A stretch of DNA of 15,475 nt. Origin: Planctomycetales bacterium. Lineage in GTDB: Bacteria > Planctomycetota > Phycisphaerae > SM23-33. A model generated the notes under the pieces. That model searched no databases. It was not told the origin of the DNA and was given only the letters and a program-made list of their open reading frames with translations. The stretch covers positions 1 through 15,475 of the forward strand of contig DAOWOP010000047.1 in the NCBI GenBank assembly GCA_030642005.1, written 5' to 3'. How positions within the stretch are numbered: position 1 is the stretch's first letter; every line of letters starts with the position of its first letter. Positions 1 to 7,324 of this stretch are shown in pieces. The translations under genes and the position numbers were made by a program.

Positions 1-387
1 GTGAACCAGCCCGGTCAGGCCGACGGGACACTCATCCGCCGGCAGGACGCTCTTGACGGGCAGGTTCCCGAGGAATTCCCATCGCCGGGTGCGGACGGCC
101 TTATCACTTTCAGCCTCAAGCACCGCGCGAGTCCAGTAACAGGCGCCCTCCGCGCCGAAATTGAAATTGTTCGGCTCGTACATCACCGCAAAATCGTGGT
201 TGCCCATCAGCGTAATCCGGCAGCGATCCAGCACCAGGTCCAGACATTCGAGCGGCTGCGGGCCGTAACCTACAACGTCGCCGAGACAGATAATCTGTTT
301 AATCTGCCTGGCGGATATGTCATCAAGAACCGCCATTAGGGCCTCAAGGTTGCTGTGGATGTCGCTTATGACGGCTATTGGTTCCAT
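1..387 (-). CDS. Metallophosphoesterase, calcineurin-like (3' part beyond the window edge)
   Basis: A leftward reading frame starts at the ATG complementary to 385-387 and stays open for 129 codons to the window edge, so the C-terminal part is missing. The N-terminus carries the metal-binding signature of calcineurin-like phosphoesterases: D9-x-H11 in VISDIHSN, G36-D37 in CLGDVVGYGP, and G62-N63-H64-D65 in LMGNHD. These residues bind the two metal ions in the family, and YfcE/YmdB-like cytosolic phosphodiesterases share this order and spacing. A GGAAG lies 9 nt upstream of the start. The gene is divergent from the HAD hydrolase at 506. The family call is secure, but the substrate cannot be read from the sequence. 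The His residues that complete the metal site should lie beyond the edge. Confidence 0.88.
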   Translation of the reverse strand, partial: MEPIAVISDIHSNLEALMAVLDDISARQIKQIICLGDVVGYGPQPLECLDLVLDRCRITLMGNHDFAVMYEPNNFNFGAEGACYWTRAVLEAESDKAVRTRRWEFLGNLPVKSVLPADECPVGLTGLVH

Positions 388-470
388 TCGCCCGTTCTTC
401 CAGATACGATAGATATGCTATGCTATGTCCTCGGAGAGTACCTTGTCAAACGGGCTTTCCTGTTGACCGA

Positions 471-505
471 CTACCGGCTACGGATTACTGACTACGGAGT
501 ACTGC
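471..505 (+). repeat. Short tandem heptamer repeat (CTACGGA-type) containing a Shine-Dalgarno
   Basis: Five consecutive 7-bp units run directly up to a start codon: CTACCGG, CTACGGA, TTACTGA, CTACGGA, GTACTGC. The last two 14-bp pairs match at 12 of 14 positions. The GGAG at 496-499, inside the array, sits 6 nt before the ATG at 506, so the repeat supplies the ribosome binding site of the HAD gene. The rest of the 388-470 gap shows no clear promoter, only a short TATGC TATGC TATG run near 416-427. Confidence 0.75.
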
Positions 506-1189
506 ATGTTGGATGCGATGATTTTCGATTTCGACGGTGTGGTGGTGGATTCCGAACCGATTCACCTGGCGTGTTTCGGCGATGTCCTGGCCGGATGCGG
601 TATCGAACTGACCAGCGAGGACTACTACAGCAAGTACCTCGGCTTCGACGACCACGATTGTTTCGCAGCCGTGATGGCCGACAACGGCCGACAGGTTGAT
701 GAGCGCCAAATCGCCGACATGACGGGCCGGAAGACGCTGCTGGTCCAACAGGCCTTCGCCGAGTCGATCCGCCCGCTGCCCGGCGCGATCGAACTGATGC
801 GCGCCGCCCGGTCAGCCGGCGCAGGCCTGGGCATCTGCTCCGGCGCACTGCGGGAGGAAATTTTACTGGCGGGCAGAACCGTCGGAATCATCGAACTTGT
901 CGATGTGGTGGTCTCGGCCGAAGACGTCCAAGCCGGCAAGCCGGACCCGGAAGGATACATCCTGGCGTTGAAACTTCTGGGCGAAAAACTCACCCGACCG
1001 ATTAATCCATCGGCGACCTGGGTCGTCGAGGACTCCCCCGCCGGCGTCCAGGCCGGCAAAGACGCGGGTATGAACGTCCTTGCCGTTACCAATTCCTACG
1101 ACCGCCCCGCCCTGGCCGACGCCGACCGTCTCGTCGCTTCACTGACCGAAATAACCCCGGCGGACCTGAAACCGTCGGCTCGGTCCTGA
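506..1189 (+). CDS. HAD-superfamily hydrolase, beta-phosphoglucomutase/phosphatase-like
   Basis: This is a 227-residue cytosolic protein with all four HAD motifs. Motif I is DFDGVVVDSEP (nucleophile D8, acid/base D10), motif II is S112 in GICSGAL, motif III is K145 in AGKPDPEGY, and motif IV is E175-D176 in VVEDSPAGVQAGKDAG. The helical cap lies between motifs I and II (about 15-90). Length, cap position and the motif IV form fit the subfamily containing beta-phosphoglucomutase and small sugar-phosphate phosphatases. Either phosphoryl transfer from a sugar phosphate or isomerisation is possible, and the exact substrate cannot be told. The ATG at 506 is preceded by GGAG at 6 nt, within a heptamer repeat. 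The gene converges with the URO-D gene, 19 bp apart, with no obvious terminator between them. Confidence 0.9.
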   Translation: MLDAMIFDFDGVVVDSEPIHLACFGDVLAGCGIELTSEDYYSKYLGFDDHDCFAAVMADNGRQVDERQIADMTGRKTLLVQQAFAESIRPLPGAIELMRAARSAGAGLGICSGALREEILLAGRTVGIIELVDVVVSAEDVQAGKPDPEGYILALKLLGEKLTRPINPSATWVVEDSPAGVQAGKDAGMNVLAVTNSYDRPALADADRLVASLTEITPADLKPSARS

Positions 1190-1208
1190 CGCAAGTTTCG
1201 TTGCAGCG

Positions 1209-2225
1209 CTAAGGCGTCTTTCCGGCCTCTTCGAACAGGGCGAGTGTGTTTTCCATCGGCACGTCGGCTTGGATGGTAATTCCCGGCTCAAGGATGTATC
1301 CGCCGCCGGCGCCCATTTCAGTCTTGAGTTTCCTGACCTCGTCGCGGATTTGCTGCGGCGTTCCGGTCGGCAGCAGGTCCTGCGTCCTCAACCCGCCGCA
1401 AAGGGTCAGGTCCGCTCCGAAGTCCCGCTTCAGTTTGTAAATGTCCATCGCCTCCGGCTGGATGGGATTGAGGATATCCACTCCCACTTCTATCATGTCG
1501 GGGATGATTGGAAGGATATTTCCGCAACTGTGGTGGAACGTGTATCGGCCGTGCTTCCCGGCCAGTCCGTAAATCTCAGCCAGCAGCGGTTTAATAAACA
1601 TTCGCCAGTGGTCCGGCGAGATGAGCATCGCCTTCTGCGAGCCGTAGTCGTCGCTGAGCGCGATGCCGTCGAATGCGAACCGATCGAAGAGTATCTCCAT
1701 CGTCGCGAGGATGTAATCGGCTATGCCCCGCAGTAATTCCTCGACGAAACGCTGGTTCAGCGCCACGTCCAGTAGAATGTTTTCCATCCCCCGCATGAAC
1801 GTCGCCCGCTCCCAGAGGTCGCCGACCCAGATGATGGTGAAGTGTTCCCTGTTGTCCCGGCACCACCGGTCCAAGTGCTCGAAACGACATTCAGCCGCCG
1901 GGTCGGGGAAAGTATAGCCGGACAGGTTCGCTTCTGTGAGCGGCGGGCCTACGGGAGTGCCTCGGTCGATGTCGCTGTTTGCCCAGACCACGCCGAACTC
2001 ATCGGTTGTCCTCTCGCCGTACTCGGCGGGGGAGGCGTAAAGAGGCCTAGCGGCAGTGCACCACCACGTTCGAATCGGGAAACCGAGCGCCTCTTTGATA
2101 TCGTCGGTCCCGAAATGTTCCTGAAGGGCCGAGATCACCGGCGGGCAGAATGTGGCATTATACGGAACAGCCTCGGTCCGCTCGTGGGCGATAGTTGCTT
2201 TTATCCAGTCCCGGTCTTTGCGCAT
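1209..2225 (-). CDS. Uroporphyrinogen decarboxylase (URO-D) family protein, methyltransferase-like branch
   Basis: This 338-residue cytosolic protein belongs to the URO-D/MtaA-CmuA superfamily. Recognisable blocks are RTTDEFGVVW (72-81), FAFDGIALSDDYGSQKAMLISP (183-204), FHHSCGNILPIIPDMIEVGVDILNPIQP (230-257) and GGGYILEP (307-314). The H232-x-C234 pair resembles the zinc-binding His-x-Cys of cobamide methyltransferases, and C276 in LCGGLRTQ could be the third ligand. True heme-pathway HemE is unlikely, because its N-terminal substrate-binding arginine signature is not visible. Paralogues of this type are common in anaerobes and planctomycetes and usually lack a tested substrate. It starts 24 bp after the PDZ protein ends and probably shares its transcript. 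The Shine-Dalgarno is weak (GGA, 7-8 nt upstream). Confidence 0.85.
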   Translation of the reverse strand: MRKDRDWIKATIAHERTEAVPYNATFCPPVISALQEHFGTDDIKEALGFPIRTWWCTAARPLYASPAEYGERTTDEFGVVWANSDIDRGTPVGPPLTEANLSGYTFPDPAAECRFEHLDRWCRDNREHFTIIWVGDLWERATFMRGMENILLDVALNQRFVEELLRGIADYILATMEILFDRFAFDGIALSDDYGSQKAMLISPDHWRMFIKPLLAEIYGLAGKHGRYTFHHSCGNILPIIPDMIEVGVDILNPIQPEAMDIYKLKRDFGADLTLCGGLRTQDLLPTGTPQQIRDEVRKLKTEMGAGGGYILEPGITIQADVPMENTLALFEEAGKTP

Positions 2226-2249
2226 CTTGTTATCCAGAGGTCTGTCCGA

Positions 2250-4403
2250 TCAGTCTTCTGCCGGTTTTGTGGTCGCCGCCGGTGCGGTTGTCGGTTCGGG
2301 CAGTTTGATTTTTACGGTCCTGCCCCGGGTCATTCGCTTGACCAGCAATTGCAATTCCGCCTGGTCCTTGATGAGTTCTTCAAACTCCTTGACGTTCGCG
2401 ACCTCTTTGCCGTTGACGTGTGTGATAATTTCATACGGCTTCAGGCCTGAGACAGACGCCTTGGACCCCGGCTCGATCTTCGAGATAATCACACCGGCCT
2501 CGCCGGGCTTCTTCTGGAAGTATCGTTGCAGTTCGTAGGTCAGGTTTCTGACGGTCAGGCCCAGCGGCTTGGACTTGTGCCGCTTTGCGGTGTCGTAATG
2601 CGGCGGGCTGACGATGACTTCAAAATCCTTCTTGACGATTTTCCCGCCGCTGAAGAACTCGGCCTGGTATTTCTTCCCGAACCCCAGGTCTGTCAGCGCC
2701 CGCGTGAGGAGGTTTTCCCTCGATGGCCAGGGCCTGGGGATGCGGTCGAAATACTGCTCGGGTACCTGGTCGAGCCGGTCCCACGGGAATGCCCTTCCGG
2801 CGAAGCCGTAGGACTCCACCCGCACCTCTATCGGCTTTGGCTGGTCCTCGGCGTGTATTCGCAGCATGACGACCCCTGCCTCGATGCCCAACCTGTCGGC
2901 CGGGCTGCCGGGATAGACATAGGAAACCAGCGCCCCGGTCGCCCCGTCGTTTGTCAGGTCGGAAACGTTGTTAATCCTCGCCAGTTCCTTGTTAAGTCCC
3001 TGTAGTTCCACGCCCATCCACGCCAGGCGGCTTTCTTCTGCTTCTGTCAGGGGAATGTTGGCCTTATCGATGTTCGCGTCCAGGTCGCCAAGGACTTCGA
3101 CCAGATAGGAAGTCGCCGTCAGCATCGCCCCGGTCGAGCCCCCTCGTTCCTTGACGGAGACCTTCTCCCGCCTGGCTATCGGCATCGCCACGAGCGTCCC
3201 GTCAATGTCGAAGAAAAAGGAACTACGGGCGCTCCAACTGACCTCCGGATACTTATGCCGCTTCCAGCCGAGGTCGTACGAGGTGATCCGATTGTGAGCA
3301 AGGTAGGCCACGCGCTTCTTGCCCTGAATGATGATCTTCGCCGACAGCAGGAGTTGATTTTGGTATTTACGGGTGTCTGTTGTCGAAAGCGTTACCGCGC
3401 CGCCCAGCGGCTTATCCAGTGTGGCGATGAATCCGCCGTAATCCTTCAGCGTGCATTTGAACTTTGCGGCGACCGGCTCGCCGGTCGGCGGGTGCACCGT
3501 TATCCGCTCCAGCCGAGCGGTTACCTTCGGCGATATGTTGGCCAGCACGAGAATTTTGTTTTTATCAACCAGGACGCCGGTGGTGTTGTGTTCCGTCCGG
3601 TTTTCTTCGCGTCTGGAATAACCGTCAGTGTCTCTTTTTTTGGGGCTTCGGAAGTTCAGCGTTACCCGCAGCAGGTTTTTACCGGCTGCTGCTTCAAGAT
3701 CGGTCAGGGCCTTGTTCATTTCCCCGGACGAGATTGTCGGCCAATTCAACGGCGAGCCTTTCCAGGAATCGTCGATGGGCCATTCGCTATCCATCGAAAC
3801 GGCAACGGGCTTGCCTTCCTTGTCCACGACGAGACAGCCCGACGGTCCGGCGCGATACCGGCGATTCGTCTCCGTCGTATAGACCGACGACAACTTCAGT
3901 GGCCAGACACGCTTCGTCAGCGTCGTGTCATATCGACCATAGTGCACAACCTGATACGGCGACTCGGCCTTGACGTCGAAGATGAGGGGCTTGGCGCCGG
4001 TGAGCGGCTGGGCCAGTTCCAACAGCATCGCCTGCCGGCCCTTGATATACGCCTTCGGAACGGCTTCGACCTGCCGGCCTGCGAAACTGACGAACAGCCT
4101 CTTGATAAAACGGGGATGCGTAGTGATGTCCCTGGTCAGGACGACCTTCGGCGACAGCAGAAAACCCGTCTGCTCCAATGCCCGCTCTTCCCGAATGGCG
4201 CGCTCGCCGCCGGGAGGAGCCTCGCCCTTGTCGAACTTCACCGTGTACTCCACGCGCAGAAGTGAAGGGGCGACGGCCTGGGCTATTTTGACCTGGTCGG
4301 CCGGTTCAACCGGCTTCTCCTCGTCTTTTTCCTTTTCATCCGCCAAAATGGGACACGCCAGCAACATCACCAGCAACATCGAAATCAATACCCGCTTGTC
4401 CAT
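2250..4403 (-). CDS. Secreted PDZ protein with two degenerate HtrA-like protease regions
   Basis: This 717-residue exported protein begins with a signal peptide (KR, then a hydrophobic stretch of about 5-21, with possible cleavage after ILA21; the LLAC at 14-17 could alternatively be a lipobox). Residues 36-240 and 270-440 each resemble a trypsin-fold half of HtrA (QTGFLLSPKVVLT at 78-90; NTTGVLVDKNKILVLA at 273-288). The catalytic His and Asp are absent, and only an S188 in GPSGCL recalls GNSGGPL. A split PDZ-like region follows (about 460-595), then a clear PDZ domain (614-700: GVIISKIEPGSKASVSGLKP). The C-terminus is a Pro/Thr/Ala tail. It lies between the intact HtrA gene and URO-D in one leftward run, and AGGAG sits 8 nt before its start. 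It is probably a non-catalytic binding partner or scaffold in the envelope. Confidence 0.8.
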   Translation of the reverse strand: MDKRVLISMLLVMLLACPILADEKEKDEEKPVEPADQVKIAQAVAPSLLRVEYTVKFDKGEAPPGGERAIREERALEQTGFLLSPKVVLTRDITTHPRFIKRLFVSFAGRQVEAVPKAYIKGRQAMLLELAQPLTGAKPLIFDVKAESPYQVVHYGRYDTTLTKRVWPLKLSSVYTTETNRRYRAGPSGCLVVDKEGKPVAVSMDSEWPIDDSWKGSPLNWPTISSGEMNKALTDLEAAAGKNLLRVTLNFRSPKKRDTDGYSRREENRTEHNTTGVLVDKNKILVLANISPKVTARLERITVHPPTGEPVAAKFKCTLKDYGGFIATLDKPLGGAVTLSTTDTRKYQNQLLLSAKIIIQGKKRVAYLAHNRITSYDLGWKRHKYPEVSWSARSSFFFDIDGTLVAMPIARREKVSVKERGGSTGAMLTATSYLVEVLGDLDANIDKANIPLTEAEESRLAWMGVELQGLNKELARINNVSDLTNDGATGALVSYVYPGSPADRLGIEAGVVMLRIHAEDQPKPIEVRVESYGFAGRAFPWDRLDQVPEQYFDRIPRPWPSRENLLTRALTDLGFGKKYQAEFFSGGKIVKKDFEVIVSPPHYDTAKRHKSKPLGLTVRNLTYELQRYFQKKPGEAGVIISKIEPGSKASVSGLKPYEIITHVNGKEVANVKEFEELIKDQAELQLLVKRMTRGRTVKIKLPEPTTAPAATTKPAED

Positions 4404-4434
4404 GTTCCGTTCTCCTGTTTCTGTTTCTGTTGTT

Positions 4435-4467
4435 CTAGTCCCTAGTCCCCAGTCCCTAGCCCCTGTC
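4435..4467. repeat. Heptamer tandem repeat (CTAGTCC-type)
   Basis: Four 7-bp units (CTAGTCC, CTAGTCC, CCAGTCC, CTAGCCC) and a remnant fill most of the 66-bp gap between the HtrA gene and the degenerate HtrA-like gene. A related array lies about 6 kb away at 10703-10740. The adjacent stretch 4415-4432 is a short TTTCTG/TTTCTG run. No hairpin or T-tract marks this as a terminator, and the two genes can still be one transcript. Confidence 0.75.
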
Positions 4468-4469
4468 TT

Positions 4470-5855
4470 TTATTCTTTCTCAAAATCACGGGCGAAGTCC
4501 AGGACAACCTGACACATCAGCCCGTTCCTCAAGAGAGTAAAGACGATGCGGTGCCTGGTCTTGATGTTTTTCAATGCAGCCTTGTGGATTTTTTTGACGT
4601 CTTCCAGTGTTACCACCTTCTTGCCGTCGATTTCCAGGACGATGTCCTGTGTTTGCAGGCGCGCATTGCCTGCGTTGCCGGGGTATTTGATGCCATAGAC
4701 AAAAACGCCCTTTTTGCGGTGGAAGTACAGGTCCGGGTTGTCGAACTGGTTAATCGCCTTGACGGTGAGGTCCCATCGCGGGCAGTCGAGTTCTTCGCCC
4801 TCGACCTTTCCTTTTCTGCGAGGAGTAAGTGTAACGGTAATGGTTTTGCCTTCCCGCAGCAGTTCTACCTGGACGGGTTTGCCTTTGGTCAGCAGACCCA
4901 GCCCTCTGCGAACCAGAGGCAGGGCCTCTTCGGTAAGCGCGTTGATCGGTTTTCCGGCCACCCGAAGGATTCGGTCCCTCGCGAGGATGCCGGCGTGCCT
5001 GGCCGGACTTTCCGGGTCGGTCTCGGCCACGATAACGCCCTCGTCGCCCTCGAAGTACATGTTGCGGTTGAAATCCTTCAGAGGCTGGAGTTGCAGGCCC
5101 GTCCATGACCAGTTGACCTTTTTGAACTCGCGCAACTGCGGGAGGATGTAGCCTATTGTCTCGGCAGGTACGGCAAATCCCATGTCCCCGCCCATCATTG
5201 CGCCCCGTGTGTTGATGCCTATTATCTTACCTGCGGTGTTGACCAGAGGCCCGCCGGAGTTGCCCGGCGAGATGGATGCGTCGGTCTGAAGCCAGAGGCT
5301 GTACTCGCTGTTTTTCGGCAGGTATCGGCTGGTGCAGGATATGATCCCGATAGAGACGGACCGGCTCAGCCCCCACGGCGCCCCCATCGCCATAACGAAA
5401 TCGCCCTCCTTCAGCGTCGTCGAATCACCAAGCACGGCGTGAGGCAAAGCCCCGGCGCCGGCGGGCAGCGTAAGTTGTATAAGCGCCAAGTCGGTATCTT
5501 TATCGCTGCCGACGACCTTTGCATCCATCGCCCTTCCGTCCAGAAGCAGGCAGCGGACCTCGACGGCCTTGTCCACTATGTGCCAGTTGGTCAGGACCTC
5601 GCCGGCCGGCGTGATGATCACGCCGCTGCCGGAAACCTCCTCGGTGATCTTCTTGCCCATTGCGTGGCTTTCCTTGAGGCACTTAACATAGACCACCGCC
5701 GGGAAGACCTTGTCCTTGGCGTCTTTGACAACCTTTCGGAAGTCCAGCCTCGCCAGGTCGGCGTTTCCGTCGGTCTTCAGACCGCTGTCCGGCTCCTGAC
5801 AACCTAAACTGCCGAACAGCACAACCAAAAGCACACTCAAGCAGGATCTTTTCAT
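4470..5855 (-). CDS. HtrA/DegP-type serine protease lipoprotein with two PDZ domains
   Basis: This 461-residue envelope protease has a complete triad: H92 in TNWHIVD, D122 in DTDLALIQL, and S200 in SPGNSGGPL with its oxyanion loop. Two PDZ domains follow, at about 252-342 (GVIVAETDPESPARHAGILARDRI) and 360-452 (GVFVYGIKYPGNAGNARLQTQDIV). The N-terminus is KRSCLSVLLVVLFGSLGC19, and C19 is the likely lipidated residue although the -3 position is Ser rather than the usual Leu. The role is degradation or chaperoning of misfolded envelope proteins. Domain order and length are normal for DegP/DegQ. It is the first gene of a leftward run with the catalytically decayed paralogue and a URO-D protein. 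A GGGAG lies 10 nt before the start. Confidence 0.93.
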   Translation of the reverse strand: MKRSCLSVLLVVLFGSLGCQEPDSGLKTDGNADLARLDFRKVVKDAKDKVFPAVVYVKCLKESHAMGKKITEEVSGSGVIITPAGEVLTNWHIVDKAVEVRCLLLDGRAMDAKVVGSDKDTDLALIQLTLPAGAGALPHAVLGDSTTLKEGDFVMAMGAPWGLSRSVSIGIISCTSRYLPKNSEYSLWLQTDASISPGNSGGPLVNTAGKIIGINTRGAMMGGDMGFAVPAETIGYILPQLREFKKVNWSWTGLQLQPLKDFNRNMYFEGDEGVIVAETDPESPARHAGILARDRILRVAGKPINALTEEALPLVRRGLGLLTKGKPVQVELLREGKTITVTLTPRRKGKVEGEELDCPRWDLTVKAINQFDNPDLYFHRKKGVFVYGIKYPGNAGNARLQTQDIVLEIDGKKVVTLEDVKKIHKAALKNIKTRHRIVFTLLRNGLMCQVVLDFARDFEKE

Positions 5856-5912
5856 GGCGATGATTCTCCCTTACCAAAAACGCCTCTGCCCTTCCCCAAT
5901 ACCAAGGACAGA

Positions 5913-5942
5913 ATCATACACCACCGACAGGGAAATATCGAA
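5913..5942 (-). promoter_or_regulatory. Possible sigma70-type promoter for the HtrA operon
   Basis: On the minus strand, TATGAT (complement of 5913-5918) is preceded at 18 bp by TTCGAT (complement of 5937-5942). The -10 is good, the -35 weak. It lies in the 112-bp gap between the Fic gene and the HtrA gene and would leave a leader of about 50 nt. Confidence 0.35.
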
Positions 5943-5967
5943 CGATTGTTTCGGAAAACCCGCGGAG

Positions 5968-7173
5968 TTATTTCCTGTTTTCGGACTCTATTTCCGTCCG
6001 TTTCTTATTCCGTCGCATGGGCAGGAATGCCTCGATGAGTTTCCGATTAGGGGAGTATTTACCTCTGGAGGCGATCAAAAGATCCATTTTGAGAAGTTTG
6101 GACAAATCTCGGCTGAGGGTCTTGCTGGTCTTCCTGGCGTATGCTTCCCTCAGGCGAGGGGTAAGAGTCGGAATTTCAACTTTATCGACAGATTCCGGCT
6201 GTAGAGAAAGGTCGAGCACCACGTGTTGCTGACGGCGCGCTACCTCCGAGCGCATCTCTCTGAAACTCTCGTGTACGAAGTTCCTCCACACTATATCGCG
6301 GGTTTGCGAGGTAACACGTTCAAGTTGCTCCCGAAGCCCATCCAGAAATCCCCGTATCGCGTACTCGACGAACCCCATCGGGGTTTTCCGACAACTGGCT
6401 GCATCCAGTTGACGGTAGTATTCGCTGCGAGTTGCGTTGTAGTGATTACTTAACAGGTGTGCCGCCGGTGAGGGAATTCCCGAGCGCATAAGGATGTCGA
6501 GTTCCACCAAACGGGTCGTTCGTCCATTCCCGTCGCCGAAAGGATGTATCCAGGCTACGTACAAATGGGCAAGGATGGCTTTCAGGATACCCCCCGCTTC
6601 CGGAGGCAGTTCGGGCATGTCAAAGTCAAACCTGTTCAGCCATTGGCAAAGACGCTCCATCAGTTCCGGCACATAGTTGTGGTCGGGCCCACGGTACATT
6701 CCAACACCAACACCGTGTCTGCGGAGTTGCCCGGGAACGACACCTTCATTCAATTTGAGATTGCGCAGGACATCGGCGTTATAATCACACAAAAGGGCAA
6801 CCGTAATTTGTTTATCGCGCCCTTCAGCAATGGCTTGGCCTATCTGATTGCACGCACTGATTATATTGTCGGCCTCCCGCCCCAGATATTCCCTGGATGG
6901 GGGAAGTACAGATTTGTGCTGTATCCGTTCTATTACCTCCTGTTCACTAAGCGTGTTTCCTTCAATCGCCGTTGTAGCCTGCACACCTTTGGCCAGATAG
7001 ACGAGATGCAACTCATCCCTGATGCCTGGGCGGAGAGGCGTATTGGCTACGTGCTCACACTTCGACACACATTCGCCCAAGGCCATCCAGACCAAGGGTT
7101 CCAGAGACCTCAAATCGACCCGGAAATTGATCCATGGATGAGACGGCGCAATTAGATGCTCATTATGTCCCAT
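5968..7173 (-). CDS. Fic-domain protein (class II-like, self-inhibited AMPylator) with C-terminal winged-helix region
   Basis: This 401-residue protein has a perfect Fic active site at 210-221, HPFGDGNGRTTR. In the family, H210 is the catalytic base, D214 binds metal, and R218 contacts the nucleotide phosphates. An N-terminal inhibitory motif of the [S/T]xxxE[G/N] type is present (T67-x-x-x-E71-G72 in ATTAIEGN), so auto-inhibition is predicted. The region 325-385 (LTPRLREAYARKTSKTLSRDLSKLLKMDLL) looks like a winged helix, as in many stand-alone Fic proteins. The likely activity is transfer of AMP (or another nucleotide) to a target protein. No separate antitoxin is adjacent. Base composition looks less GC-rich than the flanking genes, suggesting acquisition. 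GGAG lies 7 nt before the ATG, and a strong promoter lies upstream at 7230-7258. Confidence 0.93.
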   Translation of the reverse strand: MGHNEHLIAPSHPWINFRVDLRSLEPLVWMALGECVSKCEHVANTPLRPGIRDELHLVYLAKGVQATTAIEGNTLSEQEVIERIQHKSVLPPSREYLGREADNIISACNQIGQAIAEGRDKQITVALLCDYNADVLRNLKLNEGVVPGQLRRHGVGVGMYRGPDHNYVPELMERLCQWLNRFDFDMPELPPEAGGILKAILAHLYVAWIHPFGDGNGRTTRLVELDILMRSGIPSPAAHLLSNHYNATRSEYYRQLDAASCRKTPMGFVEYAIRGFLDGLREQLERVTSQTRDIVWRNFVHESFREMRSEVARRQQHVVLDLSLQPESVDKVEIPTLTPRLREAYARKTSKTLSRDLSKLLKMDLLIASRGKYSPNRKLIEAFLPMRRNKKRTEIESENRK

Positions 7174-7223
7174 TACATGTCTCCATTAATGTCCACAATA
7201 AACAAATTTGCTAATCTCACTAA

Positions 7224-7245
7224 TATCATATTATATAATATGATA
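7224..7245. promoter_or_regulatory. Perfect 22-bp palindrome, candidate operator over the Fic promoter
   Basis: The 22 bp at 7224-7245 equal their own reverse complement. The outer heptamers are TATCATA and TATGATA around an AT-only core. It covers the -10 element of the Fic promoter. The same heptamers, in reversed order, make the inverted repeat at 10799-10814 in the repressor control region, which suggests a shared DNA-binding protein. Confidence 0.6.
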
Positions 7246-7258
7246 CGTGAATTTTCAA
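7230..7258 (-). promoter_or_regulatory. Sigma70-type promoter of the Fic gene
   Basis: On the minus strand, TTGAAA (complement of 7253-7258), a 17-bp spacer and a perfect TATAAT (complement of 7230-7235) stand about 50 bp before the Fic start codon. The -10 and part of the spacer lie inside the 22-bp palindrome, so a bound protein would block it. The surrounding 7174-7324 gap is strongly AT-rich and holds no gene. Confidence 0.65.
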
Positions 7259-7324
7259 TCATTATCTACCAATATTATGTCCTATTTAATGCCCAGAAAC
7301 ATTAGTATAATCCGTAAAATTTTC

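Larger units (their letters stand above)
7161..7294 (+). repeat. Dispersed direct repeats ATTATGTCC around the Fic start
   Basis: Related copies occur at 7162-7170 (ATTATGTCC), 7172-7184 (ATTACATGTCTCC), 7185-7194 (ATTAATGTCC) and 7274-7282 (ATTATGTCC), with a weaker TTTAATGCCC at 7285-7294. The first lies inside the Fic coding start and the others surround its promoter. A protein binding site for autoregulation is possible, but this is inference from repetition only. Confidence 0.45.

Noticed and set aside
1209..2225. HemE (heme biosynthesis uroporphyrinogen decarboxylase)
   Set aside because: The typical HemE N-terminal substrate-binding signature is absent, and the H-x-C and later Cys fit the methyltransferase-like branch better.
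7224..7245. NikR operator
   Set aside because: The E. coli NikR site has GTATGA and TCATAC halves 16 bp apart. Here the half order and spacing differ, and the site lies by the Fic gene, 6 kb from nikR.
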